In this document: positions 7,653 to 15,994 of the stretch, one piece after another
How the letters are laid out: the number at the start of each line of letters is the position of its first letter
Position numbering within the stretch: position 1 is the first letter of the stretch
DNA from: Anaerolineales bacterium
GTDB taxonomy: Bacteria; Chloroflexota; Anaerolineae; 4572-78; J111
Reading direction: 5' to 3'
Assembly: GCA_015075405.1 (NCBI GenBank)
Contig: JABTUK010000001.1
Coordinates: forward strand, 1,860,001 to 1,924,000
Length of the DNA stretch: 64,000 bases
The notes under the pieces: generated by a model
Seen by the model: only the letters and a program-made list of their open reading frames with translations
The model's database searches: none
What the model was told of the DNA's origin: nothing
Made by a program: the position numbers and the translations under genes

Positions 7653-9908
7653 ATGGAACAGCAGATGCGAATCACGCCCGAAGCCGCTTTGCGGTATCAC
7701 GAGGAAGGCCGGCGAGGTAAAATTGAGGTGGCGCCCAGCAAGCCCAGCGTCACTCAGTATGACCTTAGCCTGGCCTATACGCCGGGGGTAGCCGTGCCGG
7801 TGTTGGAAATAGCCAAAACCCCCCATGATGTTTATCGTTACACGGCCAAAGGCAATCTGGTGGCGGTTATCAGTAATGGGACGGCTATTTTAGGGCTGGG
7901 CAATCGAGGGCCTTTGGCCAGCAAGCCGGTGATGGAGGGCAAGAGTCTGCTCTTTAAGCGTTTTGCCGACATTGACGTTTTTGATATTGAAATAGATGCG
8001 ACCGACCCCGATGAGGTGGTGCGGGTGGTACGGGCGCTGGCCCCGACCTTTGGCGGAATTAACCTGGAGGATATTAAAGCCCCGGAATGTTTTTACATCG
8101 AGGAAAAATTAAAAGAATTGTTGGACATCCCGGTTTTTCATGACGACCAGCATGGCACGGCCATTATTGCCACCGCCGGTATCTTCAATGCCCTAAAATT
8201 GACCGGTCGCCACATCGCCGAGGTAAAGGTGGTAGTTAACGGGGCAGGGGCCGCCTCGATTGCCTGCGCCGAACTGCTGGTCAAGGCCGGAACGCCGCGT
8301 GACCATATTACCCTGTGCGATACCAAAGGGGTAGTGTACCAGGGTCGAACCGAAGGAATGAATCCATACAAGGAGCGTTTTGCCCGCGAGACCTCGCTGC
8401 GCACGCTGGCCGAAGCGATGGCAGGGGCCGACATCTTTTTGGGCCTCTCGGCGGCCAACGTGGTCTCTCAGGAGATGGTCCGCAGCATGGCCGACCGGCC
8501 GATTATCTTTGCCATGGCCAATCCCGACCCGGAAATTCCCTACCCCGAAGCTAAAGCGGCCCGGCCTGATGCCATTGTGGCCACCGGGCGCAGCGACTAT
8601 CCCAATCAGGTCAATAATGTCCTGGGTTTCCCTTTTATCTTTCGGGGGGCGCTCGACGTGGAAGCCCGCCAGATTACCGATGGTATGAAACTGGCCGCGG
8701 CCAGGGCGTTAGCTGCTTTAGCGCATGAAGATGTGCCGGACTCGGTGCTCAAAGCTTATAACGTCGCCAGTCTCAAATTTGGCCCGGAGTATATCCTGCC
8801 CAAGCCGGTTGACCCACGGGTGCTGTTGTGGGTTACGCCGGCGGTGGCCCAGGCGGCCATGGACGAAGGTATCGCCCGTAAGTCGGTCCAGTTGACCACC
8901 TACCGCGAAGAATTGGAGAATCGGCTGGGCAAAGATTGGGCCTTGATGCGAACCATTTTTAATAAAGCCCGCAATGCTCCCAAACGCATCGTCTTCACCG
9001 AGGGCGAGGAGCCAAAAATTATCCGCGCCGCCGCCGAAATTCAGAGCCAGGGCATTGGCGAACCGATTTTATTGGGCCGCGAGGAGGTTATTTGCCGGCG
9101 CCTGAGCGAATTGGGTCTGGATTATCAACCCCGGACGATTGACCCGCGCCAGTCCGACCGGGTGCAGGCTTATGCCGACCTGCTCTACAAGCGGCGCGGC
9201 CGCAAAGGGATTACCCCACCCGAAGCCCTCCGCCTGGCTCAGCGACGTGATTATTATGGGTTGTTGATGCTTCAAAGCGGCCACGCCGATGCCTATATCG
9301 CCGGCCTGACCAGCGAGTACCCGGATGCGCTGCGCCCGGCCTTGCAGGTAATTGGGACCCGCCCCGACGTGCGCCGGGCCGCCAGCGCGTACATCATGAT
9401 TATCCGCGAGCGGGTCTTTTTCTTTGCCGATGCCACAGTCAATATTTCGCCGTCGGCGGAAGAACTGGCCGATATTGCCGAACTTTCGGCCGAGGTGGCC
9501 CTCAGTTTTGACATTGCCCCCCGGATTGCGATGCTCTCCTTCTCAAACTTTGGCAGCACGCGCCACCCCAACGCTACCATCGTGGCGACCGCCACCCAAA
9601 TTTTGCAGGAGCGCCGGCCCGATTTGGTGGTGGACGGCGAGATGGAAGCAGACACGGCGGTGGTCCCAGAAATCGTGGATCAACTCTACACCTTTAGCCG
9701 GGTTCGTGATGCCAATGTCTTAATCTTTCCTGACCTGGACGCGGCCAATATCTCCTACAAACTGATGCAGCGCCTGGGCGGGGCCGAAGCTATTGGGCCG
9801 GTGCTCATGGGCATGGCCCGCCCGGTCCACATTTTGCAGCGCGGTGATGAAGTCCGCGACATCGTCAACATTGCCGCCGTTGCTGTGGTTGACGCCCAGA
9901 CTCGTTGA
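7653..9908 (+). CDS. maeB: NADP-dependent malic enzyme fused to a phosphotransacetylase-like domain
   Basis: 751 residues, the normal MaeB length. The malic part (about residues 15-415) converts malate to pyruvate and CO2 with NADP. It shows [19 protein letters not shown], the metal-binding region [12 protein letters not shown] and HDDQHGTAI, and a Rossmann motif [11 protein letters not shown]. The second part (about 425-751, from [16 protein letters not shown]) is the phosphotransacetylase-like domain, which in MaeB is usually regulatory and senses acetyl-CoA. A TTAGGAGG site precedes the ATG. The gene stands alone and feeds pyruvate and NADPH to biosynthesis. Confidence 0.95.
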   Translation: MEQQMRITPEAALRYHEEGRRGKIEVAPSKPSVTQYDLSLAYTPGVAVPVLEIAKTPHDVYRYTAKGNLVAVISNGTAILGLGNRGPLASKPVMEGKSLLFKRFADIDVFDIEIDATDPDEVVRVVRALAPTFGGINLEDIKAPECFYIEEKLKELLDIPVFHDDQHGTAIIATAGIFNALKLTGRHIAEVKVVVNGAGAASIACAELLVKAGTPRDHITLCDTKGVVYQGRTEGMNPYKERFARETSLRTLAEAMAGADIFLGLSAANVVSQEMVRSMADRPIIFAMANPDPEIPYPEAKAARPDAIVATGRSDYPNQVNNVLGFPFIFRGALDVEARQITDGMKLAAARALAALAHEDVPDSVLKAYNVASLKFGPEYILPKPVDPRVLLWVTPAVAQAAMDEGIARKSVQLTTYREELENRLGKDWALMRTIFNKARNAPKRIVFTEGEEPKIIRAAAEIQSQGIGEPILLGREEVICRRLSELGLDYQPRTIDPRQSDRVQAYADLLYKRRGRKGITPPEALRLAQRRDYYGLLMLQSGHADAYIAGLTSEYPDALRPALQVIGTRPDVRRAASAYIMIIRERVFFFADATVNISPSAEELADIAELSAEVALSFDIAPRIAMLSFSNFGSTRHPNATIVATATQILQERRPDLVVDGEMEADTAVVPEIVDQLYTFSRVRDANVLIFPDLDAANISYKLMQRLGGAEAIGPVLMGMARPVHILQRGDEVRDIVNIAAVAVVDAQTR

Positions 9909-9924
9909 TAATAAGGCAGCCTCA

Positions 9925-10037
9925 AGATTTAAATCATCCAACTATCCTCAGCCGCGTGATGCGTGATACGTGATGCGTAAGAATTTTTGCCTGGAAATCA
10001 TCACGCATCACGCATGACGTATCACAGATTTAAATCA
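9925..10037. repeat. Inverted GTGATGCGTGATACG repeat with flanking 12-base direct repeats
   Basis: Tandem GTGATGC/GTGATAC words at 9955-9977 face their complements at 9999-10025. The same word family occurs at 38096-38140 and 49173-49228. AGATTTAAATCA is found on both sides (9925-9936 and 10026-10037), compatible with a target duplication. The rest of this 430-base gap holds the hairpins at 10180-10316. Confidence 0.65.
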
Positions 10038-10179
10038 GTCAAAACGTGTCGCCCAACGTTGTTACTTTTTTGGCGGCTTCAGCGCCCGATTAGCTGCAAT
10101 TCTCAGAAAATCGAGTAAAATAGAGCAGCACTGCTTTCAAAGTGTTCACGCGTGTGCAGCCCACCACCAATGACGAAAA

Positions 10180-10316
10180 TGGAGTCCAAAAGCATAGCTT
10201 TTGGACTCCATAGCCATTTTTACAGGCGTCGTCACGAGCCTGACGGCACATCACCAAGAATGAAAATGGAGCGCAAAGCTTGCCTTGCGACATAGCAAAG
10301 CAAGCTTTGCACTCCA
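10180..10316. repeat. Two related hairpins upstream of the GH105 gene
   Basis: Hairpin one (10180-10210) has perfect 13-base arms starting TGGAGTCCAAAAG. Hairpin two (10267-10316) has 17-base arms starting TGGAGCGCAAAGC with one mismatch. Both are preceded by A(C/T)GAAAA and share the TGGAG...CTCCA ends. They may be remnants of one element or mRNA stabilisers. Neither has a T-run. Confidence 0.6.
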
Positions 10317-10340
10317 GCAGTCTATTTTCAGAGGAGAACC

Positions 10341-11513
10341 ATGAATCAAAATTTAAATCAATTTTCCAGGCGACACTTCGTTAAGTTAGCCGCCGCAGCC
10401 GGTTTAATCGCTGCTTGCAGTTCCGGCGAGCCGTCGGAGTGGTCGGCGCAAATGGCCGACTCGGTGCTGAAACGTCATCCCCTATTGGCGGATAAATGGC
10501 GGTATGAAGCCGGTGTGGTCCTCACCGGGATCCAACAGGTTTGGCTGAAAACCCAGGAGCAGAAATATTACGATTACATCAAAAGCAATATTGACCAATT
10601 TATCGGCCCCGACGGCGATATTCAAACCTATTGTCTTGAAGAATATAACCTTGACCAAATCAACGAGGGCAAGCTGTTGTTTCTGTTATACAACCAAACC
10701 GGCGACGAGCGTTACCGGCAAGCCGCTTATCTGCTCAGAAAACAGTTGCAAACCCAACCGCGCACCAGCGAAGGAGGTTTCTGGCATAAACAGATTTATC
10801 CCCACCAAATGTGGCTGGATGGCCTTTACATGGCCGCCCCCTTTTTGGCTGAGTTTGCCCAAACCTTTGCTGAGCCGGAAGGGTTTGATGAAGTGGTCAA
10901 GCAAATCATGCTCATCGAGCGCCACACCCGCGACCCCCAGACCGGGCTGCTCTATCATGGCTGGGACGAGAGCAAACGCCAGCGCTGGGCTAATCCTGAA
11001 ACCGGCTGTTCGTCCTGTTTCTGGGGGCGGGCGGTGGGCTGGACTATGCTGGCCATCGTGGATGTATTGGACTTTTTGCCCCAACATCACGCCGGTCGAG
11101 AGAGCCTGCTGGCAATTTTCGAACGCACAGCCTCGGCCCTGGCTGCGGTGCAGGATAAAGCGACCGGCTTGTGGTATCAAGTGCTCGACCAGGGCGACAT
11201 GCCTGGCAACTACCTGGAGGCTTCAGCTTCAGCCATGTTTGTCTATGCCTTCGCTAAAGGTATTCGCCAGGGTCATATTGGCGAAAAATATCAGGCGGTG
11301 GCGACGCAGGGATACCAGGGCATCCTGGAACGTTTTGTTGAAATTGATGCGCAGGGCCTGGTCAACCTCAACGGGATTTGCGCTGTCGCCGGGTTGGGCG
11401 GCGAGCCGTATCGAGACGGCTCCTTTGAATATTACATTGGCGAAGAAATTGCGACCAATGATTACAAGGGTGTTGGACCATTTATCATGGCTAGTGTTGA
11501 GATGGAAAGGTGA
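10341..11513 (+). CDS. Secreted GH105 family unsaturated rhamnogalacturonyl hydrolase-like lipoprotein
   Basis: 390 residues. The N-terminus has a twin-arginine motif (SRRHFVK) followed by a hydrophobic stretch and a lipobox LIAAC, so the protein is probably exported folded and lipid-anchored. The (alpha/alpha)6-barrel motifs of GH88/GH105 are visible: YPHQMWLDGLYMAAPF with the catalytic aspartate at about D160, and SCFWGRAVGWTM. Family members remove unsaturated uronic acid from pectin or related glycan fragments. The substrate here is uncertain. A GAGGAG site is 4 bases before the ATG. It precedes lysA on the same strand but has no functional link to it. Confidence 0.85.
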   Translation: MNQNLNQFSRRHFVKLAAAAGLIAACSSGEPSEWSAQMADSVLKRHPLLADKWRYEAGVVLTGIQQVWLKTQEQKYYDYIKSNIDQFIGPDGDIQTYCLEEYNLDQINEGKLLFLLYNQTGDERYRQAAYLLRKQLQTQPRTSEGGFWHKQIYPHQMWLDGLYMAAPFLAEFAQTFAEPEGFDEVVKQIMLIERHTRDPQTGLLYHGWDESKRQRWANPETGCSSCFWGRAVGWTMLAIVDVLDFLPQHHAGRESLLAIFERTASALAAVQDKATGLWYQVLDQGDMPGNYLEASASAMFVYAFAKGIRQGHIGEKYQAVATQGYQGILERFVEIDAQGLVNLNGICAVAGLGGEPYRDGSFEYYIGEEIATNDYKGVGPFIMASVEMER

Positions 11514-11532
11514 GGTTAGCGATCAGTGAAAG

Positions 11533-11573
11533 GTCATCAGTCATCAGTTTACTGACCACTGATGATTGATGAC
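11533..11573. repeat. GTCATCAGTCATCAGT inverted repeat
   Basis: Sixteen-base arms with one mismatch are separated by a nine-base spacer, between the GH105 gene and lysA. It is built from the same kind of short tandem word as other repeats in the window. No T-run follows. Confidence 0.6.
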
Positions 11574-11602
11574 TATTTTCAGAGGGGCAACGTAGGAGTT
11601 TT

Positions 11603-12967
11603 ATGTTGAATAAACTTTCTCTTTTTCCGCACAATACCATCCTTGACAGTGAGGGCCATCTCATTCTACACAATCATCGCGCCGTTGACCTGGCGGATCA
11701 ATTCGGTACGCCCTTGTATATGTACGATGTAGAAACCATCCGGGCCAACATCCGGCGTTACCGCCAGGCTCTGGCGACCTACCCCGGCCCCTCCCGCCTG
11801 ACCTACGCCAGCAAAGCCTATCTCAGCGTGGCCCTGGCCCGGCTGATGGCCGCCGAAAGGGTGGGACTGGATGTGGCCTCTGCCGGGGAGTTATTCATCG
11901 CCCGGCAGGGTGGCGCTGACCCGGCCCAGATGCACATGCACGGCAACAACAAATCCCGGCTGGATTTGAGCGAAGCCCTGCAAGCCGGCGTCGGCCGGAT
12001 GGTGGTGGACAACGCCACCGAACTCCACTTGTTAGCCAGCCTGGCTGCCGAAAGGCAGCAGCCGATTAATATCTGGCTGCGCGTCACCCCCGACATTACT
12101 GTGGAGACCCATCATCGCTACACTGTCACCGGCACGGCGGACAGCAAGTTTGGCTTTCCGTTGCAGGAAGCTGAGGTTGTGGCCGGGGAATTACTAGCAG
12201 AGACGAGGACGCGAGGACGCGAGGACGCGACCCTTTTCCATCTCCCCGCCTCCTCGCCTCTTCGCCTCACTGGCCTGCACCTCCACCTCGGCTCGCACTT
12301 TCACGATGTTGAGCCGGTGGCCGAAGGTGTAGAACGGCTGCTAGATGTGGCGGTGCGGCTGCGGGAGCGCTATGGCTGGACACTGGCTGAACTGTGTCCC
12401 GGCGGCGGCTGGGGCGTGCCCTATCACCCCGGCGACCCGCCCATGCCCATCGAGCCGTTTGCCAAAAGTCTGGTCGCAGCTATTGTCGAGGGCTGCCGCC
12501 GCCGTAATTTGCCGCTGCCTGAGCTGGTGTTGGAGCCAGGCCGTTCGTTGGTGGCCCAGGCGGGGGTGGCGCTGTACACTGTTGGCGGGCGGAAAGTCAT
12601 TCCGGGGGTGCGGACTTACGTCAGCATTGACGGCGGCCTGGCCGACAATCCGCGCCCGGCTTTGTACCAGGCCAAATACACGGCTCTGTTAGCCAACCGC
12701 GCCGGCGAGGCCGAAACCGAAACGGTCGCCATTGCCGGGCCGTTCTGCGAATCGGGGGATGTGCTCATTCAGGCGGTTGATTTGCCGCTGGCCGCACCAG
12801 GGGATATTTTGGCTGTGCCAGTGGCCGGGGCATATCAGTTATCTATGGGCAGCAATTACAATGCAGCCTTGCGGCCGGCGGTAGTTTTTATTGAGGGGGA
12901 AGAGGTCAGGCTGGTGCAGCGCCGCGAGACATTTGAGGATTTGGTGATGCGGGATAGGGTTGACTGA
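11603..12967 (+). CDS. lysA: Diaminopimelate decarboxylase
   Basis: 454 residues; removes CO2 from meso-diaminopimelate to make lysine, using pyridoxal phosphate. The cofactor lysine lies in LTYASKAYLSVALARL (K71). The glycine loop CPGGGWGVPY, the EPGRSLVAQAG motif and the CESGDV motif with the catalytic cysteine are all present. TAGGAG lies 6 bases before the ATG. Oddity: an extra loop, about residues 198-221, is encoded by a low-complexity CGAGGACG...CTCCTCGCCTCTTCGC stretch (12199-12264) that looks like an in-frame copy of the repeats seen elsewhere. The reading frame is kept. Confidence 0.94.
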   Translation: MLNKLSLFPHNTILDSEGHLILHNHRAVDLADQFGTPLYMYDVETIRANIRRYRQALATYPGPSRLTYASKAYLSVALARLMAAERVGLDVASAGELFIARQGGADPAQMHMHGNNKSRLDLSEALQAGVGRMVVDNATELHLLASLAAERQQPINIWLRVTPDITVETHHRYTVTGTADSKFGFPLQEAEVVAGELLAETRTRGREDATLFHLPASSPLRLTGLHLHLGSHFHDVEPVAEGVERLLDVAVRLRERYGWTLAELCPGGGWGVPYHPGDPPMPIEPFAKSLVAAIVEGCRRRNLPLPELVLEPGRSLVAQAGVALYTVGGRKVIPGVRTYVSIDGGLADNPRPALYQAKYTALLANRAGEAETETVAIAGPFCESGDVLIQAVDLPLAAPGDILAVPVAGAYQLSMGSNYNAALRPAVVFIEGEEVRLVQRRETFEDLVMRDRVD

Positions 12968-13017
12968 GTACAGGATTGCGTAAATTCATCACGATTTAAT
13001 GTGCCCGATTCCTGGCC

Positions 13018-13109
13018 TGTCATTTCGAGCGTCAGCGAGAAATCTTGGTCCTTGCGTAGAAGTTTAGGCAGCGGGGAAGAAGATTCCTCCCTGCGGTCGG
13101 AATGACATG
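13018..13109. repeat. TGTCATTTCGA palindromic element, copy 1
   Basis: About 90 bases bounded by TGTCATTTCGAGCG and its near complement CGGTCGGAATGACA. Related copies lie at 23031-23126, 29161-29257 and 48281-48370, with a half copy in 37995-38069. The inner arms (GAGAAATCTT / AAGATTCCTC) also pair. No coding capacity. Confidence 0.8.
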
Positions 13110-13153
13110 CCTTGCTATGATTTCATCACGAGCTAAGGTAAGCTGTACTGAGC

Positions 13154-13354
13154 TTAACGCCGTTCCAAAGCCAGACGCGCCCCAAACAGAATAAGAACTG
13201 CCCCGGTAAAAGCCTCAAGTTTGCGCTGAATTTGGGGGCGGGTCAACAGGGTACGGACTCGTCCCGCCAGAATGGTGATAAGCGTTAGCCAGATAATGCC
13301 CATCACTCAGAAAAAAGCCACGCCGGTGAAAGCCAACACTTGCGCATCAAACAT
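13154..13354 (-). pseudogene. Decayed LysE/RhtB-type amino acid exporter
   Basis: Reading the minus strand from ATG 13354 gives MFDAQVLAFTGVAFF, a stop, then VMGIIWLTLITILAG and RVRTLLTRPQIQRKLEAFTG, AVLILFGARLALERR and a final TAA. The beginning and end are those of a LysE-family transporter, but the roughly 130 residues between them are deleted and a TGA interrupts the remainder. It starts within the last codons of the intact transporter gene at 13347-14042. Confidence 0.7.
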
Positions 13355-14042
13355 AGCTTCTCCCGTACCAGCCTATTCCCAGGCTTAAGCTAACTTCGCC
13401 CGTATACAAAAAACTCAGGCCAGCAACCATAAACGACACCCCAAAGAAGAGCAAGACTGCCCCGCAGACCACCATAACCCAGCGATAAACACTAGGACTT
13501 ACCAGCGTATGCCCGGAGCCGGTCAGCCAGGCCAGGCCGGTGAGCCAACCTACATCGGTAGCCCAGTGGACAATAAAGAGCAGCGCCACCCCGACCAGGC
13601 CCCAGACCAACGACTGGCGAATATACAAAGGGGTAATCAGCGCCCACCAGACCCACCAATAGGGGTTGCTGAGACTGAACAAGATGCCCGTCGGCACCAG
13701 GCCAAAACGGGCCTCTTTGGCGGCTTCGCCAACCAGGGTTAATTTGTGTTGCCATGCGGCGACAGCCAGACCCCAACCCATCCAGGCCAGAAAGCCACCG
13801 CCGACCAGGGCGATAATCCCGGCTACCAACGGCTGCTGGAGCAGCGAGTCTCGTCCCAGCCACAAGATGAGGGCAATCACCGCCACATAGACTCCTTCGG
13901 CCAGGCCATGGCCCAGAGAAAGCCACCAGCCCGACCACTTGCCCCGCCTTGAGCCTTCGGCAATGGCGACGGTGGTCAGCGGGCCAGGCGACAAGGCCCC
14001 GGAGAGGCTGATAAGGAAGAAGGTTCCCAGCAATTCGAGCAT
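13347..14042 (-). CDS. LysE/RhtB-family membrane transporter
   Basis: 231 residues with about six hydrophobic segments. The N-terminal motif SLSGALSPGPLTTVAIAEGSRRG is the LysE-family signature (quoted in part), and NPYWWVWWALI is the conserved middle helix. The family exports amino acids and related small molecules. The start codon lies four bases from the stop of the upstream AraC-Ogt gene, so both are probably one transcript. The downstream neighbour is a broken relative. Substrate not predictable. Confidence 0.85.
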   Translation of the reverse strand: MLELLGTFFLISLSGALSPGPLTTVAIAEGSRRGKWSGWWLSLGHGLAEGVYVAVIALILWLGRDSLLQQPLVAGIIALVGGGFLAWMGWGLAVAAWQHKLTLVGEAAKEARFGLVPTGILFSLSNPYWWVWWALITPLYIRQSLVWGLVGVALLFIVHWATDVGWLTGLAWLTGSGHTLVSPSVYRWVMVVCGAVLLFFGVSFMVAGLSFLYTGEVSLSLGIGWYGRSYV

Positions 14043-14045
14043 GCC

Positions 14046-15008
14046 CTACTGGTCTCCCTCTTTTTGGGCCACTTCCCAACCCAGAATGGCTTTCTTGCGG
14101 GCCGTACCCCAATGATAATTCCCAAAGACGCCCATTTTGCGGATAACGCGATGGCAAGGAATCACATAACCAATCGGGTTGTGCGCCGCAGCCGCCCCCA
14201 CCGCCTGCGCCGCCCCCGGCTGGCCGATTTGAGTCGCAATATCTTCGTAAGAAACCACCGTACCAGATGGAATTTTTAGCAGCGCCTGCCAGACTTTGAT
14301 TTGAAAATTCGTGCCTTTCAAAATGACCGGCAGGGCCTGTTGGTGCTTGACCGGGTTGAAGATGCGCTCCATGAAAGGTTGGGTTTGGGTGGGGTCTTGG
14401 CGAAAGGTGGCTTTAGGCCAGGTATCTTTGAGTTCTTGCAGCGTTTCCTCCCGGTTGCCGCCCGAAATAAAAAGCAGGTTGCAAATGCCCCGCTCGGTGA
14501 TCGCCAGGACGGACTCGCCAAAGGGGCTGGGGTGAAAGCCGTAGGTAATCGTCAAGCCCTCGGCCTGCTCCTTAAATTCACCCGGCGTCATGGCTTCGCA
14601 GGTGACAAACAGATCGTGCAGCCGGCCTGGACTGGACAGACCAGACTCATAGGTTACTTCCAGCACACTTCTGGACTCATCCAACAACTGTTTGGCGTAT
14701 TCAACGGTTAAAAACTGCAAGAATCGCTTGGGACTGATGCCGGCCCAGCGGCTAAAAAGGCGCTGAAAATGAAACTCGCTCAGGCCCACACTATTGGCCA
14801 CTTCTTTCAAATCAGGCTGATGGCGAAAGTTCTGCTCCATAAACAGAATGGCTTGCTCGATGCGGGCGTAATCCTCGGCCAATTGATGATAATTATGGGT
14901 TAACATAAACTCTTGCCGTTGGCTGCGCGGCAACTGCTCCAGAAACAAAACAGCCTGCTCGAAGCGAGTATAATCTTTGGTCAATTGGCTATAATCATTG
15001 GCGTACAT
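14046..15008 (-). CDS. AraC-type regulator fused to O6-methylguanine-DNA methyltransferase
   Basis: 320 residues. An AraC-type helix-turn-helix (LKEVANSVGLSEFHFQRLFSRW, in part) occupies about residues 65-150. The C-terminal half is an Ogt domain with the acceptor-cysteine motif IPCHRVI, which takes the methyl group from damaged guanine. This is an Ada-like repair and response protein without the Ada zinc domain. The start at 15008 (MYANDY) has a GGAAGG site, so the longer frame to 15038 is less likely. Oddity: residues 1-34 and 35-66 are similar (YSQLTKDYTRFEQAVLFLEQ against YHQLAEDYARIEQAILFMEQ), an N-terminal tandem duplication. Confidence 0.9.
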   Translation of the reverse strand: MYANDYSQLTKDYTRFEQAVLFLEQLPRSQRQEFMLTHNYHQLAEDYARIEQAILFMEQNFRHQPDLKEVANSVGLSEFHFQRLFSRWAGISPKRFLQFLTVEYAKQLLDESRSVLEVTYESGLSSPGRLHDLFVTCEAMTPGEFKEQAEGLTITYGFHPSPFGESVLAITERGICNLLFISGGNREETLQELKDTWPKATFRQDPTQTQPFMERIFNPVKHQQALPVILKGTNFQIKVWQALLKIPSGTVVSYEDIATQIGQPGAAQAVGAAAAHNPIGYVIPCHRVIRKMGVFGNYHWGTARKKAILGWEVAQKEGDQ

Positions 15009-15132
15009 CGGTCCCTTCCTTTCACTGATATGAGGCATATTTTATTCCATTTTTACAGTAAATGCCACCCGATTCTTGCTACTCTCTACAATGAACCCAA
15101 AATTAGCCAAATTCTGGATTTAGCACTATCCT

Positions 15133-15180
15133 AATCCAAAATTTAAAATCTAAAATCCAAAATCTAAAATCCAAAATCTA
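15133..15180. repeat. AAAATCTAAAATCC tandem repeat
   Basis: Five imperfect AT-rich units lie directly before the ANTAR regulator gene. The same words appear at 35125-35158. The repeat ends five bases before the start codon, which leaves no normal ribosome-binding site for that gene. Confidence 0.65.
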
Positions 15181-15184
15181 GAAG

Positions 15185-15781
15185 ATGGCCGAAAAAAAAA
15201 TCTTACGGATAATTATAGCCGATGATGAGGCGGTAATCCGCATGGGCTTAAAAGCGCTGGTGGGTTCGCTGGGTCACCAGGTGGTAGAGACTGCCGCCAA
15301 TGGCCTTGACGCCCTGGAAAAAACGCGGCGGCTCAAGCCCGATTTGTTGCTGCTGGATATCAAAATGCCGGGCCTGGATGGTCTGACTGTGGCTGAAACC
15401 CTGGCTGCCGAAGCGCCCCTGCCGATTGTGATGCTGACAGCCTTTTCCGATAAAGCGCTGATCGAGCGGGCGGCCAACGCCTCGGTCATGGGCTATCTGG
15501 TCAAGCCCATCCACGAGGGCAAACTGGGGCCGATGATCGAAATTGCGATGACCCGCTTTGAAGCCATGCAAGCAACGGCCAGGGAAGCTTACAAACTACG
15601 CCATCAATTGGAAACCCGCGAACTGATTGACGCCGCCAAAAAAATTCTGATTGCTACCGGCCTGTCTGAGGCTGAAGCTTACAGCCGGCTGCAAATGACC
15701 GCGCGGGAGAAGCGCTGCACCATGCGCGAGGTGGCCGAGGCGGTCATTATGGTGGGCGGAAAATCAGCCGCGAATGATTGA
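15185..15781 (+). CDS. ANTAR-domain response regulator (AmiR/NasT-like)
   Basis: 198 residues. A receiver domain (residues 7-125) carries the acidic pair ADDE, the phospho-acceptor aspartate in LLLLDIKMPGLDG, the threonine in VMLTAFSD and the lysine in YLVKPI. A short coiled coil leads to an ANTAR domain (about 140-195: LIDAAKKILIATGLSEAEAY, SRLQMTAREKRCTMREVAEAV). ANTAR proteins bind hairpin RNA and prevent transcription termination, often in nitrogen genes. An intrinsic terminator lies between this gene and the ammonium transporter just downstream, which suggests the local target. No cognate kinase is adjacent; the kinase at 25029 is a candidate only by distance. Confidence 0.9.
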   Translation: MAEKKILRIIIADDEAVIRMGLKALVGSLGHQVVETAANGLDALEKTRRLKPDLLLLDIKMPGLDGLTVAETLAAEAPLPIVMLTAFSDKALIERAANASVMGYLVKPIHEGKLGPMIEIAMTRFEAMQATAREAYKLRHQLETRELIDAAKKILIATGLSEAEAYSRLQMTAREKRCTMREVAEAVIMVGGKSAAND

Positions 15782-15839
15782 ATTCCCTCTCCCCAACCTT
15801 AAAATTTTCCAAAAAGCCTGGGCATTTCTTCACAAACAC

Positions 15840-15868
15840 TTGACAAGCTGAAAAGCTTCTGCTATTAT
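15840..15868 (+). promoter_or_regulatory. Sigma70-type promoter for the ammonium transporter cluster
   Basis: TTGACA at 15840-15845, a 17-base spacer and TATTAT at 15863-15868 make a near-consensus promoter. Transcription would begin near 15875 and run through the terminator hairpin at 15911-15957 before reaching the transporter. Seen directly in sequence; activity is inferred. Confidence 0.75.
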
Positions 15869-15910
15869 TGGCGGCGTTTGTTCAACTACATATTAATTGA
15901 GCGGCCGCGA

Positions 15911-15957
15911 AGCCCTCAGCCACGAGTCAGAACTCGTGACTGGGGGCTTTTTATTTT
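15911..15957 (+). terminator. Intrinsic terminator in the amt1 leader, probable attenuator
   Basis: A 17-base stem (AGCCCTCAGCCACGAGT with ACTCGTGACTGGGGGCT, two G-T type mismatches), a CAGA loop and a run of T (TTTTTATTTT). It lies downstream of the promoter at 15840 and upstream of the amt1 ribosome-binding site. As it stands it would stop most transcripts, so an antitermination step is likely. The ANTAR protein encoded immediately upstream is the obvious candidate. Confidence 0.85.
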
Positions 15958-15994
15958 GCGTCAAATTTAAAGAATCTTAGTAAGGAGAAATGTA

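Noticed and set aside
15901..15908. GCGGCCGC, the NotI site, in the amt1 leader
   Set aside because: A single chance site is no evidence about the specificity of the NotI-like enzyme at 44075; the recognition sequence of that homologue is unknown.
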